Below, piece by piece: positions 4,953 to 12,045 of a DNA stretch of 13,543 nt. The position numbers and the translations under genes were made by a program. Numbering within the stretch: the first letter of the stretch is position 1; every line of letters starts with the position of its first letter. Source of the stretch: Novosphingobium sp. (lineage in GTDB: Bacteria > Pseudomonadota > Alphaproteobacteria > Sphingomonadales > Sphingomonadaceae); assembly GCA_030830245.1 (NCBI GenBank), contig JAURNJ010000266.1:1-13543 (forward strand), in the 5' to 3' direction. Under the pieces are notes generated by a model. The model made no database searches. It was not told the origin of the DNA and saw only the letters and a list, made by a program, of their open reading frames with translations.

Positions 4953-6556
4953 GCCGGAACCCGCGCATCCTCCAGGATCATCGCCGCGCCTTTTTCGCCA
5001 ACCATGATCGAGGGAGCATTGGTGTTGGCCGCCGGCATGATCGGCATGATCGAGGCATCAATTACCCGCAGGCCATCTATTCCGCGCACGCGCAGCCGCG
5101 GATCGACCACAGAGGCCTCGTCCCCGCCCATCCGGCAGGTCGCGACCGGGTGGAAGCCGATGCCCGAGCGCGTCTTGATCGCTTCGATCAGGTCTTCGTC
5201 GGTCTGCGGAAGCGGATCGGGGAAAGACTGGCGCACGACATGTTTTGCCAGCGCGGGCTGCGCGAAGATCTCGCGCACGATCCTCGCCCCCGCCACCATC
5301 GATGCAAGGTCGTCCGGATGGCCGACCAGCTGCGGCGCGATCAGCGGCTTGTCATTGGGATCGGCTGAATGGAGGCGGATTTCGCCCCGGCTCTTTGGCT
5401 TGGCGACGTTCTGGAAGACCACCATGCCCGGCTTGTCGCTGGGTCCGCCCTTGGTCGGATCGAACATCATCATGCCCAGCGAAAGCTTGATGTCGGGAAA
5501 GTCGAGCTCGGGCCGGGTGCGCAGGTATGCCATGCCTTCAACGGGGATCATGGTCATCAGGCCGCTGCGCGCGAACACATATTTGAGCATCTCGCGCGCG
5601 AGCGAAAACTTGCCGAACAGGTTGTTCCAGGTCGGCATATCGACCTCGAAGCCTTGCGAGAAGCTGATATGTTCGTGAAGGTTCTGACCGACTTCGGGGA
5701 TGTCGCGGACCATGGTGATACCGTGCGTGGCCAGTTCCTGCGCGGGTCCGATGCCAGAGCGCATCAGGATGGCGGGACTATGCAGGGTGCCGCCGCTGAC
5801 CACCACTTCGCGGCGCGCCCTCACTGTCACGCGCTCGCCCTCGACCAGCATTTCGACGCCGGTCGCCCGGCCGTTCTCGATCGTCACCTTGTCGACCAGT
5901 GCGCCGGTGACAATTTGTAGGTTGGGCCGCTTTTCCGCTGCATCGAGGAATGCGCGCGCCGTGCTAGCACGCTGCCCGTTGTTCTGCGTGGTCAAGTTGC
6001 GGAAAGCGCCATCGACATCGCCCGCGCAGTAATCGGGAACGCGGCGCAGGCCATATTGCTCGCAGGCATCGATGAAAGTCTCGACCAGCGGATGCTGCAT
6101 GCGCGCTTCGGCCACTGCCAGCGGCCCATGCATGCCATGGGTCTGGCTCGGCGCACCCTGCCAGTTTTCGGACTTGAGGAAATAGGGGAACACCTCGTTC
6201 CACGACCAGCCCGTGCAGCCCAGTTCATCGGCCCACTGGTCGTAATCGCGCCGGTCGCCGCGGATATAAACCATGCCGTTGATCGCAGAGCCGCCGCCCA
6301 GCATCTTGCCGGCGTTCCAGACCATCTCGCGCCCGCCAAGCGAAGGATCGGGCTGCGTCTTGTACATCCAGTCCGCTTCGGGGTTGTTCATCTTGGTCAA
6401 GCCGCCCGAAGGCATCTTGTTCCAGAAGCCGTCGGCGCGCGGACCGGCTTCGAGAAGCACCACGCGATTGCCCGGGTCTTCCGAAAGGCGGCTGGCGACA
6501 ACCGCTCCGGCCGCCCCGGCCCCGATCACAACGTAGTCGGCATCCTCGATCTGCAT
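4949..6556 (-). CDS. GMC-family FAD-dependent oxidoreductase (choline/alcohol dehydrogenase-like)
   Basis: The 535-residue product is a full-length glucose-methanol-choline oxidoreductase that oxidises an alcohol using FAD. The FAD-binding GAGAAG lies at residues 12-17 with the ribose-binding glutamate (LLEAG) at about 36. GMC signature 1 (GKMLGGGSAINGMVYIRG) lies at 83-100. Signature 2 (GGTLHSPAILMRSGIGP) is at roughly 255-271. The catalytic pair appears to be His469 in FHPVATCRMG and Asn511 in ANTNAP, a His/Asn pair as in choline oxidase-type enzymes. There is no signal peptide, so it is cytoplasmic or peripherally membrane-associated. The substrate cannot be told: choline, aliphatic alcohols and polyethylene glycol are all used by relatives, and no aldehyde dehydrogenase or transporter is adjacent. 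The start at 6556 has GAGG seven bases upstream. It follows nudC by 91 bases, so it may have its own promoter in that gap. Confidence 0.94.
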   Translation of the reverse strand: MQIEDADYVVIGAGAAGAVVASRLSEDPGNRVVLLEAGPRADGFWNKMPSGGLTKMNNPEADWMYKTQPDPSLGGREMVWNAGKMLGGGSAINGMVYIRGDRRDYDQWADELGCTGWSWNEVFPYFLKSENWQGAPSQTHGMHGPLAVAEARMQHPLVETFIDACEQYGLRRVPDYCAGDVDGAFRNLTTQNNGQRASTARAFLDAAEKRPNLQIVTGALVDKVTIENGRATGVEMLVEGERVTVRARREVVVSGGTLHSPAILMRSGIGPAQELATHGITMVRDIPEVGQNLHEHISFSQGFEVDMPTWNNLFGKFSLAREMLKYVFARSGLMTMIPVEGMAYLRTRPELDFPDIKLSLGMMMFDPTKGGPSDKPGMVVFQNVAKPKSRGEIRLHSADPNDKPLIAPQLVGHPDDLASMVAGARIVREIFAQPALAKHVVRQSFPDPLPQTDEDLIEAIKTRSGIGFHPVATCRMGGDEASVVDPRLRVRGIDGLRVIDASIMPIMPAANTNAPSIMVGEKGAAMILEDARVPA

Positions 6557-6647
6557 GGTTCATCCTCACCGCAATGAGGCGCTTCCATAACAGCCTGCCA
6601 TCCGTCCGCAATGGCGAACAGGCGTTCGAAATCGCGGATAGTTGCGA

Positions 6648-7550
6648 TCAGCCGCGTTCGAGCCACCAGCGCATCAGCACATTGGCGACGGCAAAGCGCG
6701 GCGGGCATCCGAAGGCCTGCCCCTGCTCACCCCGATCGCTGGCGGCAATCGCATCGGCCACTTCGGCGCGAGTGAACCAGCGCGCGTCATCAAGTTCGGT
6801 CTTGTCGACCACGATCTCGCGCGATCGCGCATAGGCATGGCAGCCGATCATCAGTGAGCTTGGGAACGGCCACGGCTGGCTGACGACATAGGAGACATTG
6901 TAGGCGCTAACCCCCGCCTCCTCGAAGGTTTCGCGGGCAACCGCCTCCTCAAGGGTTTCGCCCGGCTCGACGAAACCGGCGAGCGCGGAATAGTTCCTTG
7001 GCGGAAACATCGGCTGGCGGCCAAGCAGGATCGAATCGTCGTGCTCGACCAGCATGATCGTCACCGGATCGACGCGCGGAAAATGCTGCATGCCGCAATT
7101 CTCGTTGATGCAGTCGCGCTGCCAGCCGCCCTTGGCGACCGAAGTGGGGCTGCCGCAGCACGAGCAGAACTTGTGCCGCACGTGCCAGCCAACGAGGCTG
7201 CGCGCGCCGCCATAGGTGGCAAGATCGGCGTCGGACAGGCCGGTCATGGCCTGCCAGGCGCGACCCATGCCAAGCGCCGCCTTGGGCACCATGTCGGGCA
7301 CTTGCGCGAAATGGCCGCGGTCGCCCTCGATGCCGAGGAATAGCAGCTCCGCATCGGCATTGGCCTCTGCGAGGCTCGTCCACCCAAGGTTCCCGTCTTC
7401 GTCCAGCACCGGATCGAGGCCATCGAGATTGAGCAGCCGCGCATGAGCCGTCATCAGGCTGACAATGGCGTTCGGGTCGGCGCGCACGTGATCGGCGCGG
7501 TCGATGGTCGCTCCGGCAAAAGCCACGAAAGGTGCAGTCGAAATGCTCAT
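6648..7550 (-). CDS. nudC: NAD+ diphosphatase NudC (NUDIX hydrolase, zinc ribbon)
   Basis: NudC splits NAD(H) into NMN(H) and AMP and, in E. coli, removes NAD caps from RNA 5' ends. The 300-residue protein has an N-terminal NUDIX-like domain (about 1-120), a zinc ribbon with cysteines at 129, 132, 147 and 152 (the second pair is CxxxxC rather than CxxC), and the catalytic NUDIX box at about 192-214 (G-x5-E-x7-RE-x2-EE-x-G, complete). SQPWPFPSS at 224-232 is the motif that separates NudC from other NUDIX enzymes. The ATG at 7550 overlaps the stop of the upstream hydrolase gene as ATGA, with GGAG eight bases before it, so the two are translationally coupled. The stop lies 91 bases before the oxidoreductase start. 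No key residue appears to be missing. Confidence 0.95.
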   Translation of the reverse strand: MSISTAPFVAFAGATIDRADHVRADPNAIVSLMTAHARLLNLDGLDPVLDEDGNLGWTSLAEANADAELLFLGIEGDRGHFAQVPDMVPKAALGMGRAWQAMTGLSDADLATYGGARSLVGWHVRHKFCSCCGSPTSVAKGGWQRDCINENCGMQHFPRVDPVTIMLVEHDDSILLGRQPMFPPRNYSALAGFVEPGETLEEAVARETFEEAGVSAYNVSYVVSQPWPFPSSLMIGCHAYARSREIVVDKTELDDARWFTRAEVADAIAASDRGEQGQAFGCPPRFAVANVLMRWWLERG

Positions 7551-8857
7551 CGGCGGTTCTCCAGAAGTGTCATGGCGTCGGCCCGCAATGCCTGCTGGAA
7601 TTCGGGCAGAACTTCAAGCGCATTGGGCGGCATGAACTGGGCGTAGATGGCCGAGGTCAATCCCGAGCGCAGATCGACCATGCCGACGGTTCCGGCTGCG
7701 CCCGACCAGCCGAAGATGCCCGCCTCCGCGCCAGTGCCAACCCGGCCGCCCGCTCCGAAAGCGTTCAGTGACATGCCCATGATGCTCCCGATGGGCACCT
7801 CAGGCGGCAGCAGGTTGGAAGTACCCATGCGCACGGCAGACTCGCTCATCACCCGCTTGCCGTCGAGCGCACCAAGCCCGCCAATCATGCGCAGGAAACG
7901 GTCATAGTCGCGCGGCGTCGAGACCAGTCCCGCACCGCCATAAAGAAACGCGGGCTCGTCGAGAAAGATCGAATTCTCAGGCAAGTCGATCGGCACAAGC
8001 TTGCCGGCAAAGACACCGTAATTGGTGGCCAGCCGGCTCGCATCCCCGGCGGAGACGCGAAAGCCAGTGCTGGTCATGCCCAGAGGACCGAACAGGCGAT
8101 CGTGCAGGAACGCGTCGAAAGTCTGGCCCGTGACCACCTCGATCACCCGGCCCATCAGGTCGAGGCCGGGGCTGTAGCTCCATCGAGTACCCGGTTCATG
8201 AACCAGCGGCATGGCCGCCATGCCGTCGGCAAATGCCTTGAGGCCCTTCACATGATCCCCGCGAGACAGGCCGGGAATCGACAGGCGCGAGACCTGCCCC
8301 GGTATCAGGCCCTTCTTGAACAGCTCGTCACGGATCGGCCCGGTCTGGACAATGCCATAGGGCAGTCCCGAGGTGTGGGTAATCAGGTGGCGCACTGTAA
8401 TGGGGGTCTTCGCCGGCTTGAGATCGGTGAGCGAACCGTCAGGCGTCGCCTGCACCTGCATCCGGGTAAATTTGGGCAGGAAGTCGGCTATCGGCTGATC
8501 GAGACCAATCTTCGCTTCATCCACCAGGATCATCGCCGCCATGCCGGTGACCGGCTTGGTCATCGAATAGACGCGGAACAGCGTATCGGGCTCCATCGCA
8601 TCGGCATCGATGAACCCTTCGGTGCCGCGCGCGATATAGCGCGTTTCGTGACCGGGCAGGCCAAGCGCGATGACCATGCCGGGGAGCTTGCCGGGCCCGA
8701 CCCACTTTTCGGCAAAGGCGCGCAGGTTTCCGGCCAGTTCGGGCGCAGCAGCGGCGGCGGCAAGCACCCGATTTGGTGCAATGATCCCGCCAAGACCAGA
8801 GATGAGGACGAGACGCAGCGCATCGCGCCTGCCAAGCAGCAGCCTTTCATTCCTCAT
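7547..8857 (-). CDS. Exported serine hydrolase, beta-lactamase/class C esterase family
   Basis: This 436-residue protein has the serine beta-lactamase-like fold shared by class C beta-lactamases, DD-peptidases and EstB-type esterases. The nucleophile motif SMTK (S98-x-x-K101) sits in the usual FRVYSMTKP context. The second motif is the tyrosine of WSYSPG (about Y228), and WSG at about 384-386 takes the place of KTG/HTG. Other family hallmarks are ITHTSGL (about 159-165) and GGAGLVSTPRDYDRF. The N-terminus has a twin-arginine-like signal (GRRDALRLVLISGLGG, residues 9-24) followed by an Ala-rich stretch ending near residue 38, so export, possibly by the Tat pathway, is likely. The YxP and WSG motifs favour an esterase or peptidase-like role over an antibiotic-degrading one, but the substrate is unknown. 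Its start overlaps the mutY stop (ATGA) and its stop overlaps the nudC start (ATGA). Confidence 0.9.
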   Translation of the reverse strand: MRNERLLLGRRDALRLVLISGLGGIIAPNRVLAAAAAAPELAGNLRAFAEKWVGPGKLPGMVIALGLPGHETRYIARGTEGFIDADAMEPDTLFRVYSMTKPVTGMAAMILVDEAKIGLDQPIADFLPKFTRMQVQATPDGSLTDLKPAKTPITVRHLITHTSGLPYGIVQTGPIRDELFKKGLIPGQVSRLSIPGLSRGDHVKGLKAFADGMAAMPLVHEPGTRWSYSPGLDLMGRVIEVVTGQTFDAFLHDRLFGPLGMTSTGFRVSAGDASRLATNYGVFAGKLVPIDLPENSIFLDEPAFLYGGAGLVSTPRDYDRFLRMIGGLGALDGKRVMSESAVRMGTSNLLPPEVPIGSIMGMSLNAFGAGGRVGTGAEAGIFGWSGAAGTVGMVDLRSGLTSAIYAQFMPPNALEVLPEFQQALRADAMTLLENRR

Positions 8858-9912
8858 CCGTCATCCTCTCTCTGCGCCATGACCAGCCGCGCAGCCTTGG
8901 CGAACAGTGTGGGCAGGCCCGCCTGCTCAAGCTGTGCCACGGGCCACCACTCGCCGTGCTCTCCAAGCCGATCAGAGCATTCCGCGCCGCAAGACACAAG
9001 CATCTGCAGTTCGAGCGCGAAATGGGTGAAGACGTGCTGAACGGTTCCGGCAGATTGCCATTGCCCGGACAGCGGCGGCTGACCCGAGCCGTCGCCGCGC
9101 GCGTTCCAGCCATCGTCGGGGAGAGCGCGCATCCCGCCGAGCATGCCCTTGCCGGGGCGACGAACGAGCAGGACATGGCCGTTGCGCTCAATCCAGTAGG
9201 CCCGACCGCGTCGCACTGGCTTGGGCTTTTTCGGCGGTTTGGCCGGAAAGCGCTCGGGCTCTCCCAGGGCCTTTGCCCTGCAATCCGCCGCTATCGGACA
9301 AACGAGGCACGTCGGCTCCCGCACGGTGCAGACCCGCGCGCCCAGATCCATCATCGCTTGGGCAAAATCGCCTGCCCGCTGCTCGGGAGTGATGGTCCCC
9401 GCCGCCTCGCGAATCGCCTTTCGCGAGGCGGGCAGCGGCTCGGCGATGGCGAACAGCCGGGCCACGACGCGTTCGACATTGGCATCGACCACCACCGCAC
9501 GGCGCCCAAATGCAATCGCGGCCACTGCCGCAGCGGTATAGGCGCCCAGCCCTGGCAATTGACGCAATCCTTCTTCGCTATCGGGAAACTGCCCGCCAGA
9601 AGCAGCGACGGCACGGGCGCAGGCGAGCAGGTTGCGCGCTCTGGCATAATAGCCAAGGCCAGCCCAGGCTGCCATGACGTCTGCCTCATCAGCAGCGGCA
9701 ATCTCCCCCACGGTAGGCCAGCGAGACGTGAACTTCTCGAAGTAGGGAATCACCGCAGCCAAGGTGGTCTGCTGAAGCATCACTTCGGAAAGCCACACGC
9801 GGTATGGATCGGGCAAGGGTCCGCCCGGCGGGTTGCGCCACGGAAGCACGCGCGCATGGCGACCGTACCATGCAAGCAGGGGCCCCGAAACAGCGATGGA
9901 ACTGGCGCTCAT
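8854..9912 (-). CDS. mutY: A/G-specific adenine DNA glycosylase MutY
   Basis: MutY removes adenine mispaired with 8-oxoguanine in base excision repair. The 352-residue form has the catalytic glutamate in SEVMLQQTT (E43), the helix-hairpin-helix LPGLGAYTAAAV (about 119-130) and the catalytic aspartate in VVDANVERV (D143). The iron-sulfur loop has cysteines at 195, 202, 205 and 211 (C-x6-C-x2-C-x5-C). From about 236 onward is the NUDIX-like domain that recognises 8-oxoG (AYWIERNGHVLLVRRPGKG, later VFTHFALELQ). I place the start at 9912 (MSASSIAVSGPLLAWYG), which fits the family; an upstream in-frame ATG at 9978 would add 22 Cys-rich unfamiliar residues and run antisense into dciA. Ribosome-site evidence is weak for both. 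It begins a - strand unit with the serine hydrolase and nudC, and is divergent from dciA across 29 bases. Confidence 0.95.
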   Translation of the reverse strand: MSASSIAVSGPLLAWYGRHARVLPWRNPPGGPLPDPYRVWLSEVMLQQTTLAAVIPYFEKFTSRWPTVGEIAAADEADVMAAWAGLGYYARARNLLACARAVAASGGQFPDSEEGLRQLPGLGAYTAAAVAAIAFGRRAVVVDANVERVVARLFAIAEPLPASRKAIREAAGTITPEQRAGDFAQAMMDLGARVCTVREPTCLVCPIAADCRAKALGEPERFPAKPPKKPKPVRRGRAYWIERNGHVLLVRRPGKGMLGGMRALPDDGWNARGDGSGQPPLSGQWQSAGTVQHVFTHFALELQMLVSCGAECSDRLGEHGEWWPVAQLEQAGLPTLFAKAARLVMAQREDDG

Positions 9913-9941
9913 CCCGCGGCTATGGCATTGCCGAAGGCACA

Positions 9942-10484
9942 ATGGAACGGGACAAGCCTGCACCGCGCAGTGGCGCAACCAAGCGCCGCTACGAACGCCC
10001 GCGCGGCGGGCAGGCCCGCGCCATTTCCGAACTGATGCCGCAGGTCGGCCGCGCCGCCTTCCGCCGTTTCGGCTTCATCCAGAGCTCGGTCGTATCGCGC
10101 TGGCCGGAGATCGTCGGCCCGCACCATGGGAAAATCTGCGCGCCCGAATCGATCCGGTTTCCTGTCGGCGAAAAGAGCGAAGGGATTCTCCAGCTTGTCG
10201 TCGTGCCCGCGCACGCACCTTTCATCCAGCAGGTCACCGAAGAGATCATCGAACGGGTCAACCGCTTCTTCGGCTATCGCGCCGTTGCGCGCATCAAGCT
10301 GCGTCAGGGCGCAGTCACGCCGCCACGCAGCGAAGAGCCTCGGCCAGCGCCGCCTTCGCTGCGTCCGATCCCGCTTGAACTGGGAGATTCTTTGCGCGAC
10401 ATCGGCGACCCTGAGCTGCGCGCCGTTCTCGAATCGCTTGCGCGCAGCCTCAATGATGCCGATCCTGAAAGGACCGAAGATTGA
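9942..10484 (+). CDS. dciA: DciA-type (DUF721) protein, replicative helicase loader/operator
   Basis: DciA is the widespread ancestral partner that helps load the replicative helicase DnaB in bacteria lacking DnaC/DnaI. The 180-residue product has a basic N-terminus (about 1-26) and a DUF721 domain at about 27-125, with QSSVVSRWPEIVGPHHGKICAPESI, here split as QSSVVSRWPEIVG (47-59) and the APESIRFP strand (67-74), followed by HAPFIQQVTEEIIERVNRFFGY. A proline-rich linker (about 127-143) and an acidic C-terminal tail (to 180) follow. The ATG at 9942, with GAAGG four bases upstream, gives a length and start that match the family; an open frame extends 138 bases further upstream but overlaps mutY antisense and looks unlike the family. 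The stop TGA overlaps the TTG start of the next gene, so it is coupled to the DsbA-like genes. The smc gene downstream keeps the replication and chromosome theme. Confidence 0.88.
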   Translation: MERDKPAPRSGATKRRYERPRGGQARAISELMPQVGRAAFRRFGFIQSSVVSRWPEIVGPHHGKICAPESIRFPVGEKSEGILQLVVVPAHAPFIQQVTEEIIERVNRFFGYRAVARIKLRQGAVTPPRSEEPRPAPPSLRPIPLELGDSLRDIGDPELRAVLESLARSLNDADPERTED

Positions 10485-11173
10485 AGATCGCAAATGTAAT
10501 ATCCCTGACAGTGGCCGCATTTGCACTGATCGCCATGCCAGTTGCGACCAGCGCTGAAGCCAGGACAAACTGGGCCGCGACGATCACCGTGGCCGAGGAT
10601 GGCACCCACACGCTCGGAAACCCCGATGCCAAGGTGAAACTGACCGAATTCGTCAGCTATACCTGCCCGCACTGCGCCAATTTCGAGAAGAAGGCAGATG
10701 CGCCATTGCGGCTTGCCTATGTCATGCCGGGCAATGTTTCGGTCCGCATTGTCCACCTCATCCGCGATCCAGTCGATCTCACTGTGGCTGTTCTGGCCAA
10801 TTGCGGCGACACCAAGGGCTTTTTCTCGCGGCATCACGCCTTCCTCGCCACGCAGGGCAAGTGGCTGACCAAGGCCACGAAAATGACCGAAGCGCAAAAG
10901 GCGCGCTGGGCCAGCGGCGAACTTCCCGCCCGGCTCAAGGCTGTGACGAGCGACCTTTCGTTCTATTCCACGATGGAGCAGCGCGGCACCGGTCGCGCCG
11001 CCGTTGATCGCTGCCTTGGCGATGAAGCGCTCGCCCGCAAGCTGCTGGTGCAACGCGAAGAAGCCAAACGGCTTGGCGTTCCCGGCACGCCAAGCTTTGC
11101 GCTCGATGGCGTGCTCGCCGATTCGATCTTCGACTGGCCCACACTCGACGCAGCGCTGAAAAGTCGGCTCTAA
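10481..11173 (+). CDS. Exported DsbA-family thiol:disulfide oxidoreductase (CPHC)
   Basis: The 230-residue product begins with a Sec-type signal peptide (about 1-27, hydrophobic core FALIAMPVA, likely cleavage near AEA|R). The thioredoxin-fold DsbA domain carries the active site CPHC at 62-65, preceded by LTEFVSYT, and the cis-proline loop VPGTPSF (cis-Pro about 204). Two more cysteines, C108 (ANCGD) and C178 (DRCLG), may form a second disulfide, as described for alphaproteobacterial DsbA proteins. It should act in the periplasm, forming or shuffling disulfides; whether oxidase or reductase/isomerase is not clear. No dsbB is in the window. The start is TTG at 10481, overlapping the dciA stop as TTGA, with AAGGA seven bases upstream. 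A second, lipid-anchored paralogue follows after 82 bases. Confidence 0.9.
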   Translation: MKIANVISLTVAAFALIAMPVATSAEARTNWAATITVAEDGTHTLGNPDAKVKLTEFVSYTCPHCANFEKKADAPLRLAYVMPGNVSVRIVHLIRDPVDLTVAVLANCGDTKGFFSRHHAFLATQGKWLTKATKMTEAQKARWASGELPARLKAVTSDLSFYSTMEQRGTGRAAVDRCLGDEALARKLLVQREEAKRLGVPGTPSFALDGVLADSIFDWPTLDAALKSRL

Positions 11174-11255
11174 GCTGTGGAGATGGCGGCCATGCCGCTT
11201 TCGATCATAACCCGCATCGGCTAGGCATTTTTGCGATGACAAGGACTGCCCTGCC

Positions 11256-12014
11256 ATGAAATTCCCGAATCTGCGACTCGTTGCCCTTGCTGCTGTTGCC
11301 GCACCACTTTCGCTGAGCCTTGGCGCTTGCGGATCGGGGTCGTCCGGCGATGAGGCGGAAGTCTCCGGCGAGGCACTGGAAAAGGTCGCACCGCCCGAAG
11401 GCAAGGTCTGGAGCGATGTGGTGACCAAGACCGAGGCGGGCGGCTATGCGATGGGCAATCCCGAGGCGCCGATCAAGCTGGTCGAATTCGGCGCCCTGAG
11501 CTGCTCGCACTGCGCCGAATTTGCCGAAGCGGCATCTGCCGAAATCCGTGAGACATTCGTCAACAGCGGTCGGGTGAGTTTCGAACTGCGGCTCTACATG
11601 CTCAATCCGCTCGATCCTCCGGCGGCGCTGCTGGCTACCTGCGGCGCGCCCGAGGCAGTGCACTCGCTGGCCGACCAGTTCTGGAAATTCCAGCCCGAAG
11701 CCTTTGCCAACATCCAGAAGAACCAGGCAGCCCTGGCCGCATCGGAGAACCTGCCGATCGGCGAGCGCATGATCGCCATTGCCCAGGCCGCGGGCATGAG
11801 CGATTTCTTTGCCTCGCGCGGAATTGCGCTCGATCAGGGCAAGGCCTGCTTTGCCAAGCCCGGCGCGGCGGAAGAGCTGGTGCGGCAAACCGAAACCCAG
11901 GGCAAGGAATACAACATCACGGGCACGCCCACGTTCTTGCTCAATGGCAAGAAGCTCGACACGAACAGCTGGCCCGAAATCAAGGCCGCGCTGGAAAAGG
12001 CCGGGGCACGCTAA
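11256..12014 (+). CDS. DsbA-family thiol:disulfide oxidoreductase, predicted lipoprotein (CSHC)
   Basis: The 252-residue product carries a lipoprotein signal peptide: a basic start, a hydrophobic segment and the lipobox LGAC with the lipidated cysteine at 25. A Gly/Ser/Glu-rich linker (26-48) follows. The DsbA-like domain has its active site CSHC at 83-86 in LVEFGALSCSHCAEF and the cis-proline loop GTPTF (cis-Pro about 225). The middle dipeptide Ser-His differs from the Pro-His of the upstream paralogue and should change the redox potential (inference). C129 (ATCGA) and C198 (KACFA) match the spacing of the extra pair in the neighbour. It is probably anchored in the periplasmic face of a membrane. 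The ATG at 11256 has AAGGA about ten bases upstream. The 82-base gap before it contains a weak GCGGC-CAT-GCCGC hairpin (11186-11198). The smc start follows 31 bases after its stop. Confidence 0.9.
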   Translation: MKFPNLRLVALAAVAAPLSLSLGACGSGSSGDEAEVSGEALEKVAPPEGKVWSDVVTKTEAGGYAMGNPEAPIKLVEFGALSCSHCAEFAEAASAEIRETFVNSGRVSFELRLYMLNPLDPPAALLATCGAPEAVHSLADQFWKFQPEAFANIQKNQAALAASENLPIGERMIAIAQAAGMSDFFASRGIALDQGKACFAKPGAAEELVRQTETQGKEYNITGTPTFLLNGKKLDTNSWPEIKAALEKAGAR

Positions 12015-12045
12015 CGTGCCCGCGTCCGGGCTCTAGGCGCGCACG

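Noticed and set aside
6526..6708. Small - strand open frame (60 codons) bridging nudC and the oxidoreductase
   Set aside because: Part of it reads protein-like (IRDFERLFAIADGW), but third positions in the gap are only about half G/C, unlike the neighbouring genes, and it overlaps both neighbours. It could be a gene remnant, but I cannot support it.
7547..8857. Antibiotic-resistance beta-lactamase
   Set aside because: The motifs (SMTK, YSP, WSG) fit the esterase/DD-peptidase side of the family, and nothing in the context suggests a resistance element.
9804..9941. N-terminal extension of DciA from ATG 9804
   Set aside because: It overlaps mutY antisense, has no similarity to DUF721 proteins, and a good start with a ribosome site exists at 9942.
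9913..9978. N-terminal extension of MutY starting at ATG 9978
   Set aside because: The added 22 residues are Cys-rich and unlike MutY, and would overlap dciA. The start at 9912 gives the standard beginning.
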